Shown piece after piece: positions 8,652-15,542 of a stretch of DNA of 44,653 nucleotides (positions are counted from its first letter, which is position 1; each line of letters opens with the position of its first letter). The notes beneath the pieces are model-generated. The model had not been told where the DNA came from and did no database searches. It saw nothing but the letters and a program-made list of their open reading frames with translations. The position numbers were made by a program, and so were the translations under genes. This stretch comes from Candidatus Hydrogenedentota bacterium. GTDB taxonomy: Bacteria > Hydrogenedentota > Hydrogenedentia > Hydrogenedentales > CAILVY01. The DNA is taken from positions 1 through 44,653 of the forward strand of contig JAKQOG010000269.1 in NCBI GenBank assembly GCA_029565395.1. Reading direction: 5' to 3'.

Positions 8652-8695
8652 GGCAGAAGCAACTTCTTAGAGCACATGTTCGGGTGAAACATCAT

Positions 8696-9733
8696 TCATC
8701 GGTTTTTCTCCCGGTGTTCCACAAGGTTGTTTAGAAACTCCAGTGCCTGTGGTTCGAGGCGCTCATCGTGAAGGTCAAGCAGACATTCTACGGGGTCCGC
8801 CCAAAACAGGTCATCCTTCCCCTTTTCGAAAAAGGAATCCCGGCTGCGTACGACATGGACGGCGAGATGCGCCGGCTTTCCGGCTCCCTCGACTCTCGCC
8901 AGTCCTGGGTCCAACCGATTCACAAAATCAAGGTTTACGGCGCCAAGCGGACAGTGCACTATCAGGTCAAGACGCGGACTCCCAACAAGATCCAGTTCCG
9001 GGTAATAGCGCCGGGCTCCGTGTACACCGCCGATGGCGATATCAGAGCGCCCCGTTTCGCGAAGCCGGCGCATGAGTGCGCCCGCCGGACGTGGTTGACC
9101 CGATACATCGATGAACCGTGTAGTGGAACGCACTTGGTCAGAAACAGCCAGCAGGCGCGCCCACTCATCCCGTGGAAACGACTTCAGCTCAATGCGCCGG
9201 TCGGAATGTTTCTTGATTCCATCCGCAAGACGGGTTAATGCCTTTGCCACTGTAGGATAGCTGTAGCCGCTTTTGTCCGACAGCCACTTGGCCGTTACCG
9301 GTGGCTCGTTCTTTAGCCATTGGAACACAAGAAGCTTTAGAATAACATAGTATCCATCAATACGCGGCAACCGCTCGCCATACCGTACGGTTTGTTCTTT
9401 GATTAGCTGGTCCAAACGCATCTTGTCCGAAGAGGAAAAACGGGCAGGGAGATTGATATATTCTCCTCGCTCCACCAATACCAGGTGAAACCGCTGGATG
9501 ATTTCCGGGCGAAAAGCCTTCAACGCCTTCTCCTGTTCCACCATCAACCGTTTTTGAGTCAACTCCAGACCAGGTAAAACCAGCAATGCACTCCTGGACG
9601 GGTACTCCGCGAGGTGATATGCTAGATGTATGATGGCGTCGCGCAAACTCCTGATCGACTGTACTCTTGGTCTCACCTCGACCAAGTAACGGCCTATTTG
9701 AGCATCAACCCCGTGCGTGGTTTTGGTCTTCAT
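8696..9733 (-). CDS. AbiEi-like winged-helix antitoxin / transcriptional regulator
   Basis: A 345-residue protein starting at ATG 9733, chosen because GGGAGGA lies just upstream; a longer frame to 9775 would run into the promoter. A winged helix-turn-helix lies at about 126-190 (VTAKWLSDKSGYSYPTVAKA). The C-terminal end has ADPVECLLDLHDERLEPQAL at about 311-330, resembling the end of AbiEi_2-type antitoxins (xSPVQxYLDL, then xEAAExL). It directly precedes the nucleotidyltransferase gene with a 4-nt ATGA overlap, the usual antitoxin-toxin order. In the family the antitoxin represses its own promoter and blocks the toxin. A repeated half-site over its promoter fits autoregulation. The frame is intact, unlike its partner. 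Confidence 0.68.
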   Translation of the reverse strand: MKTKTTHGVDAQIGRYLVEVRPRVQSIRSLRDAIIHLAYHLAEYPSRSALLVLPGLELTQKRLMVEQEKALKAFRPEIIQRFHLVLVERGEYINLPARFSSSDKMRLDQLIKEQTVRYGERLPRIDGYYVILKLLVFQWLKNEPPVTAKWLSDKSGYSYPTVAKALTRLADGIKKHSDRRIELKSFPRDEWARLLAVSDQVRSTTRFIDVSGQPRPAGALMRRLRETGRSDIAIGGVHGARRYYPELDLVGSPRLDLIVHCPLGAVNLDFVNRLDPGLARVEGAGKPAHLAVHVVRSRDSFFEKGKDDLFWADPVECLLDLHDERLEPQALEFLNNLVEHREKNR

Positions 9734-9755
9734 ACCGGATCCTCCCATAAGTTTA

Positions 9756-9802
9756 ATTGCAACTTTATTATACAACTTGCACGTAAATATTCAAGTTGCA
9801 AT
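9756..9802 (-). promoter_or_regulatory. Promoter with three-half-site operator of the AbiE-like operon
   Basis: On the minus strand, TTGAAT (9789-9794) and TATAAT (9767-9772) are separated by 16 bases, a good sigma-70 promoter ending about 34 bases before the ATG. A perfect 10-bp inverted repeat flanks it: ATTGCAACTT at 9756-9765 and AAGTTGCAAT at 9793-9802 (plus strand), one arm over the -35 box and the other just downstream of the -10 box. A third half-site, CAACTTG (9773-9779), sits between the two boxes. Occupation by a dimeric regulator would block RNA polymerase, as expected for an autorepressing antitoxin. Confidence 0.65.
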
Positions 9803-9876
9803 GTGCACCACTGCGCTTTGACTACGGATAGGAAAGAATCAGAGACCCGAGAAAAGTCGAATTGACCTAAAATGTC

Positions 9877-10160
9877 TTATTCCGTTTTTTTACTGATTTT
9901 TCTCCACCACCGGTACGACACAACCAAAGTAATTACCATCAATACAACGCAACTTGAGACCATAACGACTGCCGCCTCATAGAACCAGTCCTCATACTGT
10001 TTTTTCAACCATTCCGCAATAACGGGCGTGCTTTCCTTGGAAAACCCCTGGTTGATGGATTCAATCTTCAAAAAGACTTCAACATCGCGCCATGTTTGGT
10101 CTTGATTAACTTCATTCTCAAGAATTCTATCATAAAGATTTTTCCAGGATTTTCAGTCAT
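9877..10160 (-). pseudogene. Small single-pass membrane protein gene with apparent frameshift
   Basis: The uninterrupted frame 9877-10071 has only a TTG start and encodes 64 residues, ending with one membrane helix (AAVVMVSSCVVLMVITLVVS) and a basic tail (YRWWRKISKKTE). The same frame stays open, with protein-like sequence (NLYDRILENEVNQDQTWRDV), back to 10152 without a start codon. A good ATG at 10160 opens MTENPGK in another frame. Adding one A to the run of five A at 10139-10143 (minus strand) joins the two into a 94-residue protein: cytoplasmic, acidic N-terminal part, C-terminal anchor. So the gene looks frameshifted, or a ribosome would have to slip on the A run. No family recognised. 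Confidence 0.45.
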
Positions 10161-10366
10161 ACATATCTCAAACATCAGATACAGGATACACCCATCGCAT
10201 GAAATGTGCAAAGACCTGGTTTTTTAATATATCGCTGACTGTTTCCTCGATAAAACCTATGGTATACTTATGACTATATAGAAAAATGGATGCGATTCTA
10301 ATGCGTGTGAAATATCGCGCGAATACATCCAAACGTTTACAGTTAGTATAATGTGGATGCTTACCC

Positions 10367-10555
10367 ATGAATACACAGCGCTATATCTACTGGCAAGATG
10401 AAGAATTCTGGATTGGGTATTTGGAGGAGTTTCCCGATTATTGGACTCAGGGGGAAACCCTGGAAGAATTAAAGAATAATCTAAAAGATATTTATACAGA
10501 TTTTTCGGGGGGGCATATTCCTGGGGCGCGGCATATGGCGGAACTTGAGGTTTAA
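10367..10555 (+). CDS. hicB: HicB-family antitoxin
   Basis: A 62-residue protein: YIYWQDEEFWIGYLEEFPDY, then WTQGETLEELKNNLKDIYTD, ending GARHMAELEV. This is the compact HicB form, a degenerate RNase-H-like fold that neutralises the HicA mRNA interferase and may regulate the promoter. A TATAAT at 10347-10352 lies about 15 bases before the ATG, giving a very short leader with GGA nine bases upstream. The stop overlaps the hicA start as TAATG. It is intact, whereas its toxin is not. Confidence 0.88.
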   Translation: MNTQRYIYWQDEEFWIGYLEEFPDYWTQGETLEELKNNLKDIYTDFSGGHIPGARHMAELEV

Positions 10556-10733
10556 TGAAACGTACCGAGTTGCTCCATAGACTTGCCGAATGGGAGTGTG
10601 TATTAATCCGACACGGAGGCCGGCATGACTGGTATCAAAATCCTAATACGGGTGTCTGCCAGCCCGTTCCTCTCGTCACAATGAAATTAAAGAATCCCTT
10701 GCGCGGCACATCCCTGCAAAGTTAAAGAGTTAA
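10555..10733 (+). pseudogene. hicA: HicA-family toxin with 2-nt frameshift
   Basis: From ATG 10555 (overlapping the hicB stop by one base) the first 38 codons read as a normal HicA: MKRTELLHRLAEWECVLIRH, GGRHDWYQNPNTGVCQPV, with the conserved Gly-Gly-x-His. The expected PRHNEIKESLARHI then appears only in a different frame. The read frame instead gives PLVTMKLKNPLRGTSLQS and stops at 10725. Removing one CT from the CTCTC at 10670-10674 restores a 58-residue protein (PVPRHNEIKESLARHIPAKL, end at 10733). So the toxin is probably inactivated by a dinucleotide duplication. HicA would normally cleave mRNA. Confidence 0.85.
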
Positions 10734-10764
10734 CCAATTTATCATTTGGATTTCATTGATTCTA

Positions 10765-12150
10765 ATGACCGTGCATCCTTACATAGAAGACACGATAGCC
10801 GCGATTTCGACGCCGCCGGGAGAAGGCGGTGTAGGGATCGTGCGTTTGAGCGGGCCGCAGGCGATTGCGATTGCCGAACAGATCTTTGTTTCCTCCAGCG
10901 GAAGAGATATTCGGACTTCGCGGCAACGGGTGTTTTATGGGCATATACAGGATTCCTCCGGGGAAGTATTGGATGAAGTACTGGTGCATATTATGCGCGC
11001 ACCCCACAGTTATACGCGGGAGGATGTGGTTGAGATTAATTGCCATGGGGGCATGTTACCGCTGTCAGAAGTGTTGGATGAAGTGGTGCGGCGGGGCGCA
11101 CGGTTGGCGAATCCGGGCGAATTTACACTGCGTGCATTTCTAAATGGCCGTATCGATTTGGTGCAGGCAGAGGCGGTGATCGATCAAATCCGCGCCCGGA
11201 CACATGCCGGATTGCAGGCCGCAAATGCCGCTGCATCAGGGACGCTTTCAAAAACACTCCATGCTCTGCATGATACGCTGGCCCATGTCCTGGCGCATAT
11301 CGAGGCGGCAGTCGATTTCGCGGATGAGGACCTCCCGGAATTGGTGAATGAGCCGCTCTTTAACCAACTCCGTGAAACCCTTCAACGCATGCGGGAACTG
11401 CTACGTACGGCGGATACCGGACGGTTGTACCGGGAAGGCGCCACGGCGGCGATTGTGGGGCGGCCGAATGTGGGGAAATCAAGCCTGTTTAATGCGCTGC
11501 TGCGCGATGCCCGGGCGATTGTGTCAGCACAGCCGGGTACAACGAGGGATCGTATCGAGGAGTATATTACGCTCGAAGGGATTCCGCTGAAACTGATTGA
11601 TACCGCAGGACTCCGCTCCACACACGATGAAGTGGAAAAAATCGGCGTCCACATAGCGCGGCAAGCATTAGAAAGCGCGAATCTCATCCTCTTTGTACTC
11701 GATGCCTCACAGCCATTCTCCGAGGAAGATCGGGAATTGGCCGAAGAGTTAAATGGCGTGGAATCACCGGCAGTGGCCGTATTAAACAAAATCGATGTGA
11801 ATCCTGACCCTGTGGTTCCGGAATGGGTGCAACCGTTTGCCGCAGTGGTTCGAGTATCCGCGCTGACCGGGGAAGGTCTCAAGGGTTTGGAGGAACAACT
11901 CGCGGATTTGCTTCTGGGCGGGGTGCATCTGAACTCAGGGGAAGCCCTAATTACCCGCGCGCATCAGAAAGACAGTCTGAGACGCGCGGCGGAGTGTGTG
12001 GGGCGTTTGTTGAACGATACAACGGTGTCCCCGGAGTTTCTGGCATTTGAATTGCGCGAAGCGCTGCATGCACTCGGTGAAATCACCGGTGAAACCACGC
12101 CGGACGATCTTTTGGGGATTATCTTTTCCAATTTCTGTATTGGGAAATAA
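10765..12150 (+). CDS. mnmE: tRNA uridine-5-carboxymethylaminomethyl modification GTPase MnmE
   Basis: A 461-residue protein. The N-terminal formyl-THF-binding domain begins YIEDTIAAISTPPGEGGVGI. A G domain is inserted in a helical domain: G1 GRPNVGKSS at residues 232-240, switch region QPGTTRDRIEE, DTAG, NKID. It ends with the invariant CIGK, whose Cys the family requires. With MnmG it modifies U34 of certain tRNAs. The ATG at 10765 is preferred over an upstream TTG because MnmE proteins start close to YxxDTIAA. No strong ribosome site is visible. It is the gene expected after jag, now displaced by the 3-kb island. Confidence 0.96.
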   Translation: MTVHPYIEDTIAAISTPPGEGGVGIVRLSGPQAIAIAEQIFVSSSGRDIRTSRQRVFYGHIQDSSGEVLDEVLVHIMRAPHSYTREDVVEINCHGGMLPLSEVLDEVVRRGARLANPGEFTLRAFLNGRIDLVQAEAVIDQIRARTHAGLQAANAAASGTLSKTLHALHDTLAHVLAHIEAAVDFADEDLPELVNEPLFNQLRETLQRMRELLRTADTGRLYREGATAAIVGRPNVGKSSLFNALLRDARAIVSAQPGTTRDRIEEYITLEGIPLKLIDTAGLRSTHDEVEKIGVHIARQALESANLILFVLDASQPFSEEDRELAEELNGVESPAVAVLNKIDVNPDPVVPEWVQPFAAVVRVSALTGEGLKGLEEQLADLLLGGVHLNSGEALITRAHQKDSLRRAAECVGRLLNDTTVSPEFLAFELREALHALGEITGETTPDDLLGIIFSNFCIGK

Positions 12151-12201
12151 ATCACCTCTGCCCCATGGCACATTTGCAAACAGTGGAACAATTTTCCCAA
12201 C

Positions 12202-12303
12202 GGGAGGGCGAGGCTCCTGCCGAGCCGCCAAAATAAAATGGGGATGTCTTATCAACATGTCTGGATATTTTGTTTCACGGCTCGGCAGGAGCCTCGCCCT
12301 CCC
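12202..12303. repeat. Long dispersed palindrome, copy 1
   Basis: Perfect 26-bp arms at 12202-12227 (GGGAGGGCGAGG...CCGAGCCG) and 12278-12303, around a 50-base unrelated centre. It fills the space between the convergent mnmE and 12308 genes, where it could act as a two-way terminator or mRNA-end structure. The same arms recur at 35760 and, diverged, at 39228. Translated, the arms spell EGEAPAEP. Confidence 0.9.
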
Positions 12304-12307
12304 TGCG

Positions 12308-13606
12308 TCAATGGTGGTTAAAAATGGAGAGATGGTGTTGGACAAGGATTTCACGGCGTTCCAGCAATTTTGGGATATCCGGATAGAGGAAATGCAACAC
12401 CTCTGAGCTTTCTCCGCGCAGCAATGCTTCTCTCGCCATGCCATGTGCATGGTAGTGTTCCGTCCAGCGATACGCGCCATAAAGGGAAGAACCTGTTACC
12501 AACAGCGCTATCACGATGCTGCATGCCATCATCAGGATTTTGCGCTTTGCGGGGATATTTTGCTGGATTCGCAATCCGGCCAAGGCGAGGATAGATATCC
12601 AGAAGAGGTTTGCGATAGTGACATATCGGGAACTCAATGCCTGTTCCGCGCCAAATCCCGCACGTGCAAAGGCAGTGATGACAGCACTGGCAATGGCGTA
12701 CAAGCCCAAAGTGACAAAAAACAGGGGAGGGACCGAAAATTCCAGTAAATCATCCGCCTCTTTTTCCCGTACCGTCAAATATCCAAGAATTCCCCACACC
12801 ATTAATCCCGCTGCCCCGGCCGCCACCGCTCCAAACCCTAAAAAGCCAACGATAGGCTGTCCAAGGTAGATAAAGACATACGCGATGAGATTTCCCGGCA
12901 TATGCAAGGAGGTGGATATCGATGGATGATAGGAAGGGGCCTGATACCCCCTAAAATACACACAGGCCAGCAGAATCGCAGTTGCGGACCATAGTGACGT
13001 CCATTTTATTCGGTTTTCAGTGCGCCACAGCAGGATTAGCCCCAGCGGCCACACCAGCATGCCGTTTGCAAAAGAAAACATGGCGACACTACTCGCCAGG
13101 ATGGCCAAACAGAACCAAGCCGCATTCAATTTCTTCCGCGAAAGCGTGAGCAAGGACAGAATGACCGTGAAAAGGCTTAAAAAGACCTGCAACTGCCATC
13201 CCAGAAACCAGTTTTGCCATTGACCGAGCGAAAACAGCATTAAAGAAGCCAGAAATACATTCCACTGGGCATTTCCGCCAGTACGCGAAAGCGGTTTGAT
13301 TAACAACAGGAAGATGCCCGTACCAAGGAGAAAATTCACGGCAAGTTCATAGTAAACATTCCAGTGTGTGCATGCTGCAAGACCCAGCATAATCATCCGG
13401 GGGAAGAGAATGCGATGTTCATTGTGTTGTGCCCAGAAATCATCAAGGTGAAGGGTGTCATCATAAAATTTTTGAAGAAATGGCACAAATTCCCATTGAT
13501 CCAGATAGGGGATATCATGGGAAAAGAACAGAAACATGACCGCAAGCGCCATAAAGGGCAGCAACGGAAGAAACCACGCCCAACGATAGTAGTTTGTTTC
13601 CACCAC
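12308..13606 (-). CDS. Polytopic membrane protein of unknown function
   Basis: About 432 residues with roughly ten hydrophobic helices. After the first helix comes a conserved-looking extracytoplasmic loop: SHDIPYLDQWEFVPFLQKF, then FWAQHNEHRILFPRMIML. Acidic and aromatic residues in the first loop plus many helices recall GT-C-fold, lipid-linked-sugar glycosyltransferases and their relatives, but no family motif proves it. A longer frame reaches 13678, but its first residues come from the neighbouring repeat. I placed the start at GTG 13606, preceded by AGGTGA; GTG at 13612 or 13621 is also possible. The stop lies five bases from the palindrome at 12303. Confidence 0.65.
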   Translation of the reverse strand: MVETNYYRWAWFLPLLPFMALAVMFLFFSHDIPYLDQWEFVPFLQKFYDDTLHLDDFWAQHNEHRILFPRMIMLGLAACTHWNVYYELAVNFLLGTGIFLLLIKPLSRTGGNAQWNVFLASLMLFSLGQWQNWFLGWQLQVFLSLFTVILSLLTLSRKKLNAAWFCLAILASSVAMFSFANGMLVWPLGLILLWRTENRIKWTSLWSATAILLACVYFRGYQAPSYHPSISTSLHMPGNLIAYVFIYLGQPIVGFLGFGAVAAGAAGLMVWGILGYLTVREKEADDLLEFSVPPLFFVTLGLYAIASAVITAFARAGFGAEQALSSRYVTIANLFWISILALAGLRIQQNIPAKRKILMMACSIVIALLVTGSSLYGAYRWTEHYHAHGMAREALLRGESSEVLHFLYPDIPKLLERREILVQHHLSIFNHH

Positions 13607-13645
13607 AATCACCTGTCCCACACCGTTATTGCAAAGGATTTTCTT

Positions 13646-13740
13646 GTCATTGCGAGCCGCACAGATCCGCACTCTCACTTCCGCGTAACAGTGATCGACG
13701 TAACACTATGCCACGATTGCTTCGCTTCGCTCGCAATGAC
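13646..13740. repeat. GTCATTGCGAG inverted-repeat element
   Basis: A 95-base element bounded by perfect 11-bp inverted repeats GTCATTGCGAG (13646-13656) and CTCGCAATGAC (13730-13740), with GATTGCTTCGCTTCG next to the right arm. Short elements with these ends are scattered in many bacterial genomes and resemble MITEs. It lies in the 241-base gap between two minus-strand genes, and the upstream extension of the 12308 frame reads through it. A lone left arm recurs at 35698-35708 in the same TTTTCTT context. Confidence 0.7.
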
Positions 13741-13847
13741 GAGGTAACGTATTGCTTCATGAACTATAGCACTACCCACAAAAGGATAAAACTTTCCCTT
13801 TGTTCGCATTTCGGTAACGAGCGTTGTTCCAAAACGGGGGTATTGTA

Positions 13848-15281
13848 TCACGAGTTGGAGGCCATCCCTGCCGCGGGCAATTCAAGAATAAAGGTGCTGC
13901 CTTTGTTTACCTCGCTGCACACGTCGATTGAGCCTCCGTGGGCTTCGGCGATGCGGCGCACAATGGAAAGGCCCAATCCGCTGGAGGTTCCTTGTGATCC
14001 GGTGGCGGTTTTTGGTTGCAGACGCACAAATTCCCGAAACAAACGCGCGTGGTCTTCCGGGGCGATCCCCACTCCGGTATCATGCACTTCTATACGGACT
14101 TTCGCCCCAATATTTATAGCGCGCACGTAGATTCGACCGCCGTCAGGCGTATATTTGACCGCGTTGCCAATCAGATTCGCTACAGCCTCTCGGACAAGGC
14201 GCGGCACACCTTTAACCTGATGTAAATCGCCAGGGACATCTACAATCAACGATTGATTCCGGGCACGGGCCAAGTCCTGATATTCCGATTCAAGTTCCAC
14301 AAAGATCTTCGCCAGATCCATGGGTGTGGCATCTTTGAGCACACTGTCCGTTTCCAGCAAAGCCAGCATTTCAAGGTCATGTAAAAAGTCCATCTGGTCT
14401 TTGAGACGCACCTTGCAACGCTCCAACCACTGTGCTTGCTGCGGATTCAATGAACCTTCCAACGTTGCCTCTAAATTCATGACATGCTGGGAAATAGCCG
14501 CCACGGGTGACTTGAGATCATGCAACACAATATGAAGAAAATCCCGCCGCATGGCGGAGAGCCGTTCGAGTTTCTCATTCGCTTCGATCAAGTGCCTCTC
14601 CCCCATTCTCAACAACGCCATCAGACTGGTAAGAATCAAAGCGGACAAGGCAAACAGTATTCCATAGACCACCAGAACGGTTAAGGCATACCGGCCATCC
14701 AATGGACTGATGCTATTCACAGCGCCCGGCGGATTTATGGAGGGAATCCAACCGGTCCATTGTCCCAGAACGAGGGCGGCGAGCAAGGCATAGCCGAAAA
14801 GGGTTTGTGCAAATGCGGCGCGGCGGGATAAAAAGACGCTGGCCAGAATCACATGAAAGAGATAGAATGCCTGAAACGGAGATTTTGCCCCCCCAACGAG
14901 CCAGAGGGCCATGGTGAGGAAAATGAAATCCAACATAATGGTGCCATGCATTAATCCAACAAGGTAATTGTAATGGGCGGCGGCTTTGTCCCGATCTCTG
15001 AACGGTTTAACCAGGAGAAACACTATCGTGTTGTATATGCCCAAGGAACCGGCAACCCCCAGAAGCCACATTACAGGAAGGTTTTCCACCCCTACGACAT
15101 AGGAAGCAAAGAAGGCTCCTGCCGCTATCGCGATAACCACGAGGAACCGCACCACTGCGTAGACATAGAGCCGATCTCCAATCCTGCGGCTCTGAAACAA
15201 AAGGTGCCGCACCACCTCCGCGGCTTTCTTAATACCGTGCAAAAACGAGAGATTATGATTTACGTTGTTATCATCCGTCAT
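13848..15281 (-). CDS. Membrane sensor histidine kinase
   Basis: A 477-residue kinase. The start at ATG 15281 has AAGG upstream; a longer frame to 15314 lacks one. About six membrane helices fill residues 35-230, with short loops, so the sensed signal is probably within the membrane. The dimerisation helix carries the phospho-accepting His254 (FLHIVLHDLKSPVAAISQHV). The ATP-binding domain has NLIGNAVKYTPDGG (N box), DTGVGIAPEDHARLF (G1) and SGLGLSIVRRI (G2). No response regulator lies beside it, so the partner must be elsewhere. A palindrome overlaps its probable promoter. Confidence 0.88.
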   Translation of the reverse strand: MTDDNNVNHNLSFLHGIKKAAEVVRHLLFQSRRIGDRLYVYAVVRFLVVIAIAAGAFFASYVVGVENLPVMWLLGVAGSLGIYNTIVFLLVKPFRDRDKAAAHYNYLVGLMHGTIMLDFIFLTMALWLVGGAKSPFQAFYLFHVILASVFLSRRAAFAQTLFGYALLAALVLGQWTGWIPSINPPGAVNSISPLDGRYALTVLVVYGILFALSALILTSLMALLRMGERHLIEANEKLERLSAMRRDFLHIVLHDLKSPVAAISQHVMNLEATLEGSLNPQQAQWLERCKVRLKDQMDFLHDLEMLALLETDSVLKDATPMDLAKIFVELESEYQDLARARNQSLIVDVPGDLHQVKGVPRLVREAVANLIGNAVKYTPDGGRIYVRAINIGAKVRIEVHDTGVGIAPEDHARLFREFVRLQPKTATGSQGTSSGLGLSIVRRIAEAHGGSIDVCSEVNKGSTFILELPAAGMASNS

Positions 15282-15330
15282 TGAGTACCTTGCTTCAAGA
15301 TCGGGAGCTTGCATTTTACAGTTTTATCAG

Positions 15331-15354
15331 ATTGTGGATTATACCACAATCTTA
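15331..15354 (-). promoter_or_regulatory. Palindrome around a -10 box upstream of the sensor kinase
   Basis: A perfect 9-bp inverted repeat, AGATTGTGG / CCACAATCT, encloses ATTATA, which on the minus strand reads TATAAT, the consensus -10 hexamer. It lies about 50 bases upstream of the kinase ATG. A protein dimer bound here would cover the promoter, so it is a candidate operator. No good -35 box was found at 17 bases. The rest of the gap to the next plus-strand gene (15355-15542) shows nothing else clear. Confidence 0.45.
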
Positions 15355-15542
15355 GCAGGTAAATTCCTAATCAGCGGCGGCATCACTGTTGTCTTCAACA
15401 ATTGCCACGTTCTCATTGGCTGTTTCAGAACTCATTTTTACACGATTGGGAAAAGTGTACAACTTACCCTGTCCTTCTTTGTACAATGCTGAGGTGATAT
15501 ATTGTTTTTGTTCAAGCATTAAAATCGATGAAAAGGGAATAC

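Noticed and set aside
8667..8669. Recoding of TAA as an amino acid in the AbiEii-like gene
   Set aside because: All other genes here end normally at TAA and no recoding structure was seen; mutation or reinitiation is simpler.
10168..10368. A 66-codon minus-strand frame divergent from hicB
   Set aside because: It starts opposite the hicB ATG, has no ribosome site, covers the hicB promoter, and its sequence does not look like a protein.
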